Shown one piece after another: positions 31,575 to 43,434 of a DNA stretch of 64,000 bases. The stretch spans positions 3,596,001-3,660,000 of the forward strand of contig OX421968.1 of assembly GCA_949128115.1 (NCBI GenBank), read 5' to 3'. Origin of the DNA: Anaspis maculata (lineage: Eukaryota; Arthropoda; Insecta; Coleoptera; Scraptiidae). A program made the translations under genes and the position numbers. The notes under the pieces were generated by a model. That model made no database searches. It was not told where the DNA came from and saw only the letters and a program-made list of their open reading frames with translations. Numbering within the stretch: the stretch's first letter is position 1; each line of letters opens with the position of its first letter.

Positions 31575-32461
31575 ATGTCTGAAAAAACGGGCAACGCGAA
31601 AAGAATAAAATTGGGCGATCAAGACGTTTTCTATGAAGAGGAGAGGCACAACCCGGAGACTGCATTCTTCCAACTGGAGAAGGTGCATGATGATTTGGAT
31701 AAACTGAATGAAAAAGAAAACGAAGAAATTCTGGGTGTTGAACAGAAATACGTCAAGCTGAAACAGCAGTGCTACAACAAAAGAAACGAAATCATCGAGA
31801 ACCTGCCAGATTTTTGGCCTAATGTTGTATGTACAAAATTTAACACACAAGAAGTTCCTTAATTTTTATATTATGTAATGAAATATACAGTAACATTTTT
31901 GATTTGTATCTAGTTCACCAGTCATCCTGCAATTTGCAACCTTTTGTATGAGGAAGAAGAAGACTGCCTCCATTACTTGCAGAAAGTTGAAGTGGAAGTA
32001 CCTGATAATATAAAAACAGGTTATAAGCTCAAATTCCATTTTAGAGAGAATCCATATTTCAGGAACGATATTCTGGTCAAGGAATTCAAAGCTAAAGAAG
32101 GTAAACTGGAATGGGAGCCATTGATTATAGTATAGTGTAAAACAATGTTTTTTTTACAGGTTCTTTATATTCAGTTTCTTCTGATATTGCTTGGAAGAAG
32201 CCGATTTCAATGAAGGAAAGTGCAAAGAAATCGCCAGGCCAAACTTTTTTCGGATGGTTTGCCACGAGTTTTGACGCATCAAATGATCTGATTGCTGAAG
32301 TGATCAAAGACGACATTTGGCCAAATGCTTTGCAGTATTATTTGGTTCCCGACTCGGATGTTGAAGATAATGGAAAAGACGAGGATTCCACTGATAGTTC
32401 TGAAAATGAGCTCAATATTTCTAGTGAGAAAGGACGTACGTGTCAAAATACTGGAGAGTAA
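31575..32461 (+). CDS. Set: SET/TAF-I-type histone chaperone (NAP family)
   Basis: Exons 31575-31826, 31914-32100 and 32160-32461 join in phase (246 aa) over introns of 87 and 59 bp. SET binds core histones, regulates chromatin access and inhibits PP2A. The N-terminal dimerisation helix is present (FQLEKVHDDLDKLNEKENEE, ILGVEQKYVKL), followed by the earmuff domain (FWPNVFTSHP, EDCLHYLQKVEVE, NIKTGYKLKFHF, NPYFRNDILVKEF, SFFTWF-like TFFGWF and EVIKDDIWPNALQYYLVPD). The acidic tail is short: about 25 residues with only a modest excess of D/E, ending SSEKGRTCQNTGE, whereas human SET has a very long acidic tail. A polypyrimidine tract and AG just before the start (31565) suggest an additional 5' UTR intron. 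Reading through intron 2 would stop within 12 codons, and the spliced reading restores the family alignment. Confidence 0.9.
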
Positions 32462-34325
32462 TATCAGTGATGCAACAAAATTTCCATTTACAGTTGGCTT
32501 TGATGTAAACATTTTCAGTTGATCCACCAATCTGGTTGCTATCATTTCAGATACATTTTTTTCAAATCAACTTCAAATGGAACTGTTGTTGATTGCACAC
32601 ATTACATGAAGGAAAATGTAGAATAAGCGCTTAGCTAGTATTTCTGAAGCACTCGCCTCTACAACCTTGAGGGCTCTGGAAATGTGATTTTTCAAACACG
32701 TTGTATACTTCCTTCACACATGAAGCATGACGGTGATAAAGATACAAGGTGTTTCACTGATAAGAAAACTGAGATTGAGCGATTGAGGGTTTATTATTTA
32801 TTTACTTATTTATTTATTTATTTATTTTATAAACATTTTCATTGGCTATGAATGCATCATGATTTTCAGCCAGCGAGGAACTTTTTTGTTCAACAAAAAA
32901 TTTTGATTTAAGACTAATAGTTATTCAGATGTTTTTTTTCTGACGCAACCAACAACTATGAAGAAATGGTGCGTGCATGCCACTTATATTTACTGTGCAA
33001 AATGCACTACATTAACTAGTGAGGTGGGCATTTTTCGTATAAAGCTGAGCATTTACAGAAACGGTCAGATATTCGCTCTTTACAAAGAAAAAAACAAGGC
33101 TCCCGTTTAGGCTAACCGAGTTATGGGGCGAAAACCGCCCTCAAAGGTGCCATGGTGTTGACGTAAAATACGTATGATGGAGATGAAACCAATCCCTGTA
33201 ATTTCTACATCAAAGAGGTTCTATTTCGGACTTGCTTTGTTCATGTCTCTCAAATTTTAAAATTAGTTGAATAATCATTCGTATTCCTAACGTGTTGCAT
33301 ACAATTTTTCTTGTACTTAAATGGCCATTAATTCATTTAAGGTGACATTTGGCAAGTATATTTCGCTTCACCGTAGTTTTAGAGCAAATTTTCAAATCCC
33401 CAAATCCCCACCACAAGGTGGGGATATGGACTGGTTTACTATTCAATGCCCTTGTAGTGGAAAAAAATACTACAGAGATGCTCCAGAATTAATGGCAGAA
33501 AAGTAATCATAGAGTCCTAGGTGATCTTGAGATCGGCTGTGATTTTTTTAAATTCCATCAATTACTCACTTCCGTCACTCATCTTTGGAACCGCTTATGT
33601 TCTAATGTTCTAATGTAATGGGGCCGAGTTTTGGAACATAAAAGTGCACAGAAGGTGTTCACATCAAATGATGAGTATTTGATCTCTTTTTATTTTATCA
33701 TTTTTTAGACACCCAGTGGGAACCATGGTTGAGAACACTAATATGAACCGCCAAGATTAAATCTCCAACTTGTAAGGTGGAGCGCCACCATTTTCTCAAA
33801 GTGAACTTACGATGATATAAATGATAGGTACAGCTAGATTTGGGGAGGCAAGGCGAAGACGCAGGTGGATGCAGCGGCAGTGATGGTGGAATATCTGATA
33901 TTTAAATACTTTTTGGGTTGAGAGGTCATCTGACTCCTGTCATCTTCACATATTGGCTCAACTTACACCTAAAAGGGCATTTTCGCATCTCTCACCTGAA
34001 GAAGCATCTAAATTTGAACATGAAAAATTCTACCATCGCTAAGTGAGATGCCCCCTGCAGCCATCCGGCGCCTTGCCTGCTTGAATATTGCTGTAGGTAT
34101 GTAAGAATAAATAATAAGAGTAATTACAAGTCATGTTTTCGCTTTTCTTCTACTTATTACTCACTTTTTTTGTAGATTGTCTTGAAAATGGCATGATGCA
34201 GACAATAATTAGAAGTTATCAATAAACTTGTAGCAAAACTTTAGGACATCCTAGTTTCTCCATTCATGTATTTTACGTTTACCATCCGCCCCAGAGAAGA
34301 GAAAGTACGCTCCTGAGTCCTAAGC
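32462..34325. other. Intergenic region after SET
   Basis: No gene is supported. A (TTTA)n tract lies at about 32788-32834. A plus-strand frame at 33321-33506 has a CPCSGKKYY phrase but no recognisable family. The rest is AT-rich. Confidence 0.45.
32788..32834. repeat. (TTTA)n low-complexity tract
   Basis: Near-perfect ATTT/TTTA units. Confidence 0.8.
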
Positions 34326-35590
34326 TTGATGTACCAAGTGGGCCATAATAAACCGGAATACTTTTTTTTGCCTATAAAATTTTCATTCCCTGACCGATTT
34401 TGACGGGAATGGTACCAACGGAAAGCCAATATACTAGGTCGTACACCACAAAAGTCAAAATGGCCGTCACTTCAAAATTCAAGATGGCGGAAATGTTTGA
34501 ATATACACCTTCTTTTGTTTTCGTTCTTTTTGTTCAAAAGTTATGGAAACTGTGAAAACAACAACATAGTCAGAAAGAATGGAGTTTTTCTCACAATTCC
34601 AGACCATTCCGAGCTTATTCGGTCCATTCGTTCTGGAGTTATAGCGAACTTGAAAAGGCCTACTTCACATGTTCTGACCAGAAATGATGGATTTAAATTT
34701 TGGTTTCCTGCCTCCCAAATTTTTGTTTTTCGGGGCCGATTCCACAAAAATTGGTGTCAATGGATACCCAATAATTACCTAAATGAGTTTGATGGACATT
34801 ATCATGACGATCAAAAGAACTTTTGTGGAATCGGCCCCGAAAAACAAAAATTTGGGAGGCAGGAAACCAAAATTTAAATCCATCATTTCTGGCCAGAACA
34901 TGTGAAGTAGGCCTTTTTTAATTTAGCTATAACTCCAGAACGGATGGATCGAATAAGCTCGGAATGGTTTTGAATTGTGAGAAAAACTCTATTCTTTCCG
35001 ATTATTTTGTTGTTTTCACAGTTTCCATAACTTTTGAACAAAAAGAACGAAAACAAAAGAAGGTGTATATTCAAACATTTCCGCCGTCTTGAATTTTGAA
35101 GTGACGGCCATTTTGACTTTTGTGGTGTACGACCTAGTCTATTGGCTTTCCGTTGGTACCATTCCCGTCAAAATTGGTCAGGGAATAAAAATTTTATAGA
35201 CAGGAAACCAAAATTTAAACCATCATTTCTGGTCAGAACATGTGAAGTAAACCTTTTTTAATTTCGCTATAACTCCAGAACGAATGGACCGAATAAGCTC
35301 GGAATGGTCTTGAATTGTGAGAAAAACTCCATTCTTTCCGATTATTTTGTTGTTTTCACATTTTTCATAACTTTTGAACAAAAAGAACGGAAACAAAAGA
35401 AGGTGTATCTTCAAACATTTCCGCCATCTTGAATTTTGAAGTGACGGCCATTTTGACTTTTGTGGTGTACGACCTAGTCGATTGGCTTTCCGTTGGTACC
35501 ATTCCCGTCAAAATCAGTCAGGGATTGAAAATTTTATAGGCAAAAAAAAGTATTCCGGTATATTATGGCCCACCCGGTATTTGCTTGTTT
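34326..35590. mobile_element. 1.25-kb foldback repeat with three related arms
   Basis: A block starting GGGCCATAATAAACCGGAAT (34341) and running to about 34760 is repeated inverted at about 34865-35200 and again inverted at 35200-35570, which ends in TATTATGGCCCACCCGGTA. Each copy includes CCGTTGGTACCATTCCCGTC or its complement. The centre (34700-34870) is itself a hairpin. The three-arm structure suggests an internal duplication after palindrome formation. There is no transposase; the open frames are shadows. Confidence 0.65.
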
Positions 35591-35744
35591 TTCATTTACT
35601 CCAAACATAAATTGAAACTCATCACTTAATAAATGGATGAATGAACAATACATGTCATAACATGTGGAAAATTGAAAAATAATATCGACTTATACGAAAA
35701 AATCTCTCAAAAAATACCGATTTTTCAAATTAATTTAGATATAT

Positions 35745-37565
35745 CACTGGTGAGCAGGCAACCAATTATACAGGTGTCCAGTGTTTAAAACGCGGAAACT
35801 TTGGCAATCGATGGAGCATAAGAAAATGGGATTCTCCGAACGCTTCATTCCAAAACGTACAGTAACGGAGACAGCCGTTTAAAGTTGGAATTGAAAAATT
35901 CTTTTTTTTTTTGGGTAACTATTTACCCGCTCAACCGATTTTGTTCAAATTTAAACAGAAGTTTACTTAAATGAATCTATTGAATAATGATAACGCATTT
36001 TATCAAACATGTTTACGGGCGAAGATAATAGAGGATTTTATAATTTTTTCATATCCCTCTCCCCCCCCCCCTTTTTTTTACTTTATTTTGCAAGTGTAAC
36101 TTTCTTGTCTAAATTGAACGTAAAATTAGGGTTACCAAACGTACTCTTTAAAGAGTACAGTACTCTTTTTGAGGTAAAAGAGTAGCGTACTCTCACTTTT
36201 CCCATTTTGAAGCCAAATGTACTCTTTTTAGTTTATCCGGACGAATTTTTCCCATTTTTTCTTCCATTGCTATAGACCATACAATATTAAATAATCAATG
36301 ACCCCACAAATTAGGTATATTCTTGGGCCAATAATCTCAGTCCAGTGCTGTGACTGTGACTACTGTGCAGTGCGATATTGGTGATCAGGGATTTGGTGAT
36401 ATTGATATCTGTGTCAATACTGTCAGTGATGTAACCACTAACCAAAGCTCCCTGTACCTATTGTCACGTTCGCACGCAATCACGCATGCGGCCAAAATCC
36501 AAAAATATGAGGAATTTTCGAATTTCTATCAACTATATTTTTGTTTATATTTCACTTTTCCGTTGTGTTCTACATTGGGACGACATCATGCATAATTATT
36601 ATACAATATGCAATACATGCGAAACGGTGGACTCTCATGTGGAAATATCGCAAGAGTTTGATTATCAATTGTCAAATTTGAAGAGTCAGTAAATCCTTTG
36701 AAAATTCGAATTTGACGAGTGTCACTGAATTTTTTTGCGAATATCTTCAAGTGGGAATCCGCCTCAAGTCTTCATCGTATTTAAAACTAACTGATCACGC
36801 CTCTTTTCCCGAAAAATTTTCGCCTGCGGCGCTATTTTGCTCGCTTCGCTCACACTGTACTCTTTTCTTGTGGTTTAAAGATGGTAACCCTACGTAAAAT
36901 CCAAAAGTTGGAACGATTCCCAAAAATAATTAGGGGAGTAAAAATAATGGTAAAAAGTGGGAGGGTACTCTCCCTGGCTGTTTTTTTATCCCCCACCGCG
37001 AGACATCAACATAAGCAATAATAAAGAAAAACACAAGCAAAAAAGAATTAATTATACAAACATTTTCTGACAGTCAGAAGCCTGCAGATTCAATAAAATA
37101 TACCTAAATCGATCATTAAAACTATTTACACTTGCTGAAATGTTAAAAACATCGAGAGACCTGTTGAGCAACTGTGCGGACAAATATTCAAAACTCAGTT
37201 TGAATTTTACAACAAATAACAAACTCAATTGTTTTTGTTCACAACTTCCCAATAGTACCTATATGATTGTATAACAAGACAATATTTTGAAATTTTTAGC
37301 TTTTGATTTTATGCGATAGCAGGGTAGTATCATTGTGTAGTATCTTCATTGAATAAGATTGATGTGACCACCAAAATGTCCCAGCGTTGGTTTGTACCAT
37401 TCCAAATGAATATTTGACAATTTGCCAACAAAGTCGTCTTCTCCACAGTCAAGTGACGATAACTGAGGATTGTGGACAATAATTGAGTTTGTATTTTGAC
37501 TTATTTTTACCGAGAAAATTGAAAAAGCCATGGGACTGTATAGCTGGTTGCCTGCTCACTGGTGA
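35745..37565. mobile_element. 1.8-kb element with GTGAGCAGGCAACCA termini
   Basis: The left end TCACTGGTGAGCAGGCAACC (about 35750) and the right end TGGTTGCCTGCTCACTGGTG (about 37543-37562) are inverted. The interior is not palindromic. It is interrupted by a hAT-type MITE at 36127-36892. No transposase is recognised. Confidence 0.6.
36127..36892. mobile_element. 766-bp hAT-type MITE with an 8-bp target duplication
   Basis: The termini are TAGGGTTACC at 36127 and GGTAACCCTA ending at 36892. The flanking octamer CGTAAAAT is present at 36119-36126 and 36893-36900. Eight-base duplications are the hallmark of hAT elements. The frames inside show no transposase domain, so it is non-autonomous. 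It is nested inside the element at 35745-37565. Confidence 0.82.
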
Positions 37566-38166
37566 TTGAAGTCTGACTACATTGAAGTCTTACATTGATC
37601 GATAAATTGACAACTACAAAAAAACAATACATACATACAGGGTGTTTCATGACTTATACGACATAGCTTAAGGATAGATCCAGTTTTTTGAGGCGGATCC
37701 GGGTCTGGTTTCGACATTTTTCTAAGATCCTGCGTTTCAAAGTTACAGGGTGATTTATGTATTTTGGTCAAAACTTTCATAGGTCATAACTTTGGAGCAA
37801 ATGAATGGAATCGAATGAAATTTGACAGGAAATGTCTCTCACCACGAACAATCACAATGACCAACAAGGCATGAAAAAATCCAGGGCCGGACTGAAAAAA
37901 ATGGCCCTCATCAATTCTTGAGGCAAAAAAGCCGTTTTCGCATCGGACTCCTAAAAAATTGCTATTGTATTTGGAAAGTTGAGAAAAAATGCTACAGAAT
38001 CAGCTATCAAATACGAACGGCACACCTCAGTAGGTTTAGTAAAAAAATAAAATAAAAAAATTGAAAATTTCAATAGCGATATTTCCTGAATGATTTGAGA
38101 TAATTCATCGCAATTACTACTTTTCAAACAGTAAACGAGCAAAATCTGGGAAAAAAAACAAAACTC

Positions 38167-38530
38167 CTAACAATAGGTGATAAATACATCACATGTTATT
38201 AACAAATGGTTTTCAAAATACCCTCCCCCTACTTCGACGCATTTTCCACATCTCGTCACTAAATGTCTAGTGGCTTTTCGAATGGTTGGTGTATTGTTCC
38301 GCGTTTCATTAGCAGCTGCAATGATCTTTTCTCTACAATCCTTCCTGGTATTCATTTCCGTCTTGTAGACTAATCTTGTAATCTAGGACTGTGAGATCAG
38401 GAGATCTGGAAGCCAGGAATGAGGACCCCCGCGACCAATCCAGCCATGGAGGTATTCTGCGTACAAGTGTTCTCTGACGTTTAATGAAAAATGAGGCGGT
38501 GCCCCATTTTGAAGAAAAAAGGCAGAACAT
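38167..38530 (-). pseudogene. Mariner/Tc1-like transposase C-terminal fragment, left arm
   Basis: Translations include LDWSRGSSFLASRSPDLTVL in one frame, and NTRKDCREKIIAAANETRNN with ATRHLVTRCGKCVEVGGGYF in another. The first is the region around the third catalytic Asp (SPDLxxLD) of IS630/Tc1/mariner transposases. A frameshift lies between them. The catalytic first and second acidic residues are not present. Confidence 0.6.
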
Positions 38531-39239
38531 TTTGGAGGAAGTTTAGATAGCCTTCCCCCGTCAGCTGTTTCTCAAAGAAATGTAGCCCAATTAAAGTGTC
38601 GTCAACCACTCCGCACCACAAATTCAGTGAAAACCTCCGCTGAGAGTTCTTTTGTACCGTGGCATAGAGGTTTTCGTGTGATGCCTATAAGTGGGAATTT
38701 TTAAGTTTCAGTTTTGAAGGTTCTCTTCATTTTTTTCGTTTCTCCTCGGTTCCGTTTCGCCACCCGCGTTGTGAGGGCGATTTCGGACCTCTCATTATTG
38801 TTATTGTGTATCACTCCATTTTTCAACCCACAACCTACCCTACCGTGACGCGCTGGACAACATCGGACCATGCACAGAGAGCGCTCTCTCCATCTCACGG
38901 CGCTGGACGTCAGAAGGTAGGTCCTTTTTCATTGTTCACTTCAATACCCAAGACAGTGCATCCCAGCTAAAACATCTCGGCGTGATTTTCGCAGAAACCG
39001 TTCAACCAATACAATTCTTCTTTTTTGTGGAAATAAGCCCTAAATCTAAGCTTCAATTAGAGAGGTGCCGGTGTCTGCAACTGCTCTACTTCCCAAAATA
39101 TGGCAATTTGAACAGGCCCCGAAACAACAGGCACATAATTATGGAGATTTATGATTAGCAAGAAGAACAATTCTACATCAGATTGCAATTGGAGCACTGT
39201 ATTAATTTTCCATCAAACGCCAGAGAATACTTGGATGCA

Positions 39240-39665
39240 GAATACCCCCATCGTTGGATTGGTCGTGGGGGTCCTCATTCCTGGCTCCCAGATCTCCTGA
39301 TCTCACAGTCCTAAATTACTATGTATGGGGCCGCATGAAAGATCTAGAGGTCTACAAGACGGAAATGAATACCAGGAAGGATTGTAGAGAAAAGATCGTT
39401 GCAGCTGCTAATGAAACGCGGAACAATACATCAACCATTCAAAAAGCCACTAGACATTTAAGGTGCGTTCAGTCAGCTTATTTAGTCGCAAGTTTTAATT
39501 TTAGTCGTAAGCGCAGCATCGCTTATTGCCTGATCTGAGGAGGCCGATTCATGACAGCCAATGAGCATCGCTGCGCTTACGGCTAAAACTGAAAATTGCG
39601 GCTAAATAAGCTGACTGAACGCACCTTTAGTGACGAGATGTGGAAAATGCGTCGAAGTTGGGGGA
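39240..39665 (+). pseudogene. Mariner/Tc1-like transposase C-terminal fragment, right arm, split by a MITE
   Basis: The frame reads SSFLAPRSPDLTVLNYYVWG, then KTEMNTRKDCREKIVAAANE and up to IQKATRHL, where the 166-bp MITE interrupts it. The continuation (TSRDVENASK-type codons in the left arm read VTRCGKCVEVGG) resumes at 39627. This copy keeps the VWGRMKDLEVYK stretch that is damaged in the left arm. Confidence 0.65.
39461..39626. mobile_element. 166-bp palindromic MITE (repeat D, short), TTA target duplication
   Basis: The termini are AGGTGCGTTCAGTCAGCTTA and its complement; nearly the whole element is a hairpin. TTA is at 39458-39460 and 39627-39629. The other arm of the host palindrome shows the uninterrupted site with a single TAA (complement of TTA) at 38260-38262. 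The termini match the longer element at 46751-48110. The 3-bp TTA/TAA duplications point to PIF/Harbinger. Confidence 0.85.
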
Positions 39666-40251
39666 GGGTATTTTGAAAACCATTTGTTGATAACATGTAA
39701 TGTATTTATCACCTATTGTTAGGAGTTTGATTTTTTCTCAAATGTTGCTCGTTCCCTGTTTAAAAAGTAGTAATTGCGATGAATTATCTCAAATCATTCA
39801 GGAAATATCGCTATTAAAATTTTCAATTTTTTTTTAATTTATTTTTTTACTGAACGTACTAAAGTGTGCCATTCGTATTGGATAGCTGATTTTGTAGCAT
39901 TTTTTCACAACTTTCCAAATACAATGGCATTTTTTTAAGAATCCGATGCGAAAATGGCGTTTTCGCCCCAAGAATTGATGAGGGCCATTTTTTTCAGTCC
40001 GGCCCTGGATTTTTTCATGCCTTGTTGGTCATTGTGATTGTTCGTGGTGAGAGACATTTCCTGTCAAATTTCATTCGATTCTATTCATTTGCTCCAAGGT
40101 TATGACCTATCAAAGTTTTAACCAAAATACATAAATCACCCTGTAACTTTGAAACGCAGGATCTTAGAGAAATTTCGAAGACAGATCCGGATCCGCCTCA
40201 AAAAACTGGATCTATCCTTGAGCTATGTCGTATAAGTCATGAAACACCCTG

Positions 40252-40881
40252 TATAATTGTCACGCTACTAAGCTGTAGGAAAACAGCCAGACCCTTCTAC
40301 CTTAGAACACTTCCACAGCAATAATATAATAATAGTATGTACTAAGTAGGCAAACAAGTAGTTAATATTCTACCGAATTTCAGGGAATGCAGCTGAAGTT
40401 GCGTCATCTTCTAAATAAACACCTCACCCACATCAAATGGAAATAACCAAAGTTCAATAGGTAGGTATGCAAGTCTACGGCAAGCCAGATTGTTCTGACG
40501 TGAACACGAATTATCATTCTGTTGTAGATGCACAACAAGCAGAAGTGGTAGATCTGAAAATCTGTAAATGACTTTTTCCAGTGCCCCTGATTAAAATATT
40601 TACTTAAGTACTTCAGGAGCAACTTTGATGAGTGTAGTAAGAATTTTATATTGTGATGTTTTATACTTACTTACTGTTTTATACTTACTGATCGTTGTTA
40701 TTATATTTGTGAAAATCATATCTGCCTGTGCATCAGATAGAACAGACGAGGATACATTCTTTAATGTTCGTTCAAAGTGAATTTGAAAAGTGGCTTACAT
40801 TGAGCAGCAAATATGGCCCATTTTTTTGCAGCTCATTTTCTTCTAGTAGCTTCTAGCTTTCCTGATACCATGTTTAATAGT
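40252..40881. other. Spacer between two foldback elements, nothing recognised
   Basis: AT-rich, without domains or repeats that I could match elsewhere in the window. Confidence 0.4.
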
Positions 40882-43434
40882 CCAGTAAAATGAGGCGATT
40901 TTTAGGCCAAAGTTGGAACAAATTAGGGGCAGGATGAAAAAAATATGACGATGTAGAGAATGAAAAACTGAATAAGGAAAACTAAACTTCCATTTCCAGT
41001 CATCCCGGGAACCATGGAAAAAAAAATGGAGAAAATGGAAAAATATGCGCCACGATCTTTCTTTTGAAACGGTGAGAGAACGGTGAAAGATGTGTAAAAA
41101 CTGTCAGGGACAAAGTTGTAGGGAATTCAATAATCTACAAAAAAGTCCCCGGAGGCATATGTCTAACTCCTTTGGTTTAGCCGTTTATCGCAGTCAAAGT
41201 TGCGCGCCGGTCTAGTGAAGTGGAAAAACTGTCCGCGTGACGTTCCTTCTTGGATGCTGTGAGAACTAAAAAAGATATCAAAAAATTGTGAGCGACAAAG
41301 TTGTAGAGAATTGAATGCTTCACTAGAAAATCTTCAAGGCCAATTATTATCACTTCTAGTTCAGCCGTGAACCACGTTCGAAGTTGCGTGACAATCCTGT
41401 TGATAAAGTGGTTCTTCTGGAAAACTTACAAAAACCCTAAACTCGATGAAAAAACTATGACAATGTAGAGGATGAAAAACTGGATCTAAAAAACCAAAGT
41501 TTCATTTCACACCGTTTTGGGAAATCTAAGAAAAAAAAAAGAAAAAGTTGAAAAATAGTGATTTGCACTCCCAGCTTCCTCATTGAATACTGAAATAAAC
41601 GTAATAAATATGGAAAATCTGAACAAACTAGCTTGTAGAGGATTAAATCATCTATAGAAAATGCCGTGATGACATGTATGCATCTTTGTCGACTTAGCTG
41701 CGGAGCGCTATCAAAGTTGGGGTACATGACTAGTGACGCGTCGCATATGTAGTCAAACTGGCACGACGGACGTTGCGGTCATTGTTCAATTGAGCATGAT
41801 TGGATGATTTAAAAAAAATGCGTGCTTTGTTGAACGTCTGGTAACTATTGTTGGAAATGTAACTCCGCGGATGAACGCTTTGTTATGTATAAAGTTTCTT
41901 GTTTGGCGAAATTGAAGTCGTGAGTGTCACTGTACTATTTTCGTCATGTTTTCATTCCAGAAATCTAGGACGAGAGACTAGGTTTCTAGGGAATTTCTGA
42001 ATTTGTCGTTTCTAATCATATATTTATAGAATCGAAATAGTACGAAAATAGTATCGTGGCACTCAGGCTTAAAACTGAGAAAGTACTCGTATTTTGTAAC
42101 ACAATATGTATAATAATTGAAAAACGTGATTCACGTTAGATAATGAGATGTTTTTTAACTGATTTCTGATGAACAATGATCATTAAACAACAACAACTGT
42201 CCACCTGAGCAATGGGGTTGGAAATTAAACATTTCTCTGTTGATGCCTATTAGAACCCAGGATAACGTAGCTCTCGAAAATCTGCTACGGCTGATTTCCT
42301 GCAGATGCTTTAAAAACTGCGAGAAGCTTTGTGGGTGCAGAAAAGCTGACCTTAAGTGTACCAAGTTTTGCCACCACTGCCGTGGAACCACCTGTTCTCA
42401 CGCTTCCTGCATTGTCGTTTCGGAAGACGATGATGATAACTACAATGATAATTCTAACAATAAGTAGCTACCCAGACGTTAAACAAAGTACGCAATTTTT
42501 TCAAATCATTTAATCATGTTTTATAATCAATTAAACAATGATCGCAACGTCGTGCCAGTTTCACCACATATGCGACGCGTGACGAGTCATGTACCCCAAC
42601 TTTGATAGCGCTCCGCAGCTAAGTCGACAAAGATGCATACATGACATCACGGGATTTTCTATAGATCATTAAATCCTCTACAAGCTAGTTTGTTCAGATT
42701 CTCCATATTTATCACGTTTATTTCAGTATTCAATGAGGAAGCTGCGAGTGCAAATCACTATTTTTCAAGTTTTTATTTTTTTTCCTCAAGTTTCCCGAAA
42801 CGGTGTGAAATGAAACTTTGGTTTTTTACATCCAGTTTTTCATCCTCTACATTGTCATAGTTTTTTCAACGAGTCTAGGGTTTTTGTAAGTTTTCCAGAA
42901 AAACCACTTTATCAACAGGATTGTCGCGCAACTTCAAACGTGGTTCACGGCTAAACTAGAAAAGATAATAGTTGGCCATGAAAATTTTCGAGTGGAGCAT
43001 TCAATTCTCTACAACTTTGTCGCTTACAATTTTTTGATATCTCTTGTCGTTCTCACAGCATCCAAGAAGGAAGGTCACGCGGACAGTTTTTCCACTTCAC
43101 TAGGCCAGCGCGCCACTTTGACTGCAATAAACGGCTAAACTGAAGAAGTTAGACATATGCCTCCAGGGACTTTTTTGTAGATTATTGAATTCCTTACAAC
43201 TTTGTCCCTGACAGTTCTCACACATCTCTCACCGTTCTCTCACCGTTTCAAAAGAAAGATCGCGGCGCATGTTTTTCCATCTTCTACATTTTTTTTTCCA
43301 TGGTTCCCGGGATGACTGGAAATGAAACTTTGGTTTCTCTTATTTAGTTTTTCATTTTCTACATCGCTATATTTTTTTCATCCTGCCCCTAATTTGTTCC
43401 AAGTTAAATCCTTATTTTACTGGACTATAAAGTA
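40882..43434. mobile_element. 2.55-kb foldback element with a 770-bp unique loop
   Basis: The left arm (about 40882-41765, beginning AGTCCAGTAAAATGAGGCGA) and the right arm (about 42545-43434, ending TTACTGGACT) are inverted copies, about 890 bp each. They include GCTGCGGAGCGCTATCAAAG (41697) and its complement near 42606. The outer ~520 bp of each arm are homologous to the inner part of the palindrome at 8567-10535. The loop (about 41770-42540) is not repeated elsewhere in the window and encodes a cysteine-rich frame. Confidence 0.75.
42240..42467 (+). CDS. Cysteine-rich ORF in the loop of a foldback element (possible captured exon)
   Basis: A 75-aa frame with nine cysteines and several histidines in a compact block: LISCRCFKNCEKLCGCRKAD, then LKCTKFCHHCRGTTCSHASC, followed by an acidic DDDDN tail. 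The spacing is reminiscent of the short C-x-C...C-G-C-R-K...C...C-x2-C-R-G-x2-C endings of some large uncharacterised insect proteins. I cannot name the family and assign no function. The frame has no obvious promoter, and splice-acceptor-like sequence precedes it (CCTATTAG at about 42246). It could be a last exon copied into the transposon, or the element's own last exon. Confidence 0.4.
   Translation: MMPIRTQDNVALENLLRLISCRCFKNCEKLCGCRKADLKCTKFCHHCRGTTCSHASCIVVSEDDDDNYNDNSNNK

Larger units (their letters stand above)
37638..40251. mobile_element. 2.6-kb foldback mariner-like element carrying transposase remnants in both arms
   Basis: The left end is CAGGGTGTTTCATGACTTAT (37638) and the right end is ATAAGTCATGAAACACCCTG (ending 40251), with TA on both sides. 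The arms match over at least 900 bp each. Each arm contains the 3' part of a transposase gene, pointing toward the nearer element end (minus in the left arm, plus in the right arm). The right arm has been hit by a 166-bp MITE (39461-39626). The terminal motif resembles the palindrome at 3607-5769, so the two belong to one group. Confidence 0.78.

Noticed and set aside
32101..32135. Read-through of SET exon 2 to a stop at 32133-32135
   Set aside because: A GT donor at 32101 and AG at 32158-32159 join the frame to the SET C-terminal half (TFFGWF, KDDIWPNALQYYLVPD); the read-through would truncate the earmuff domain.
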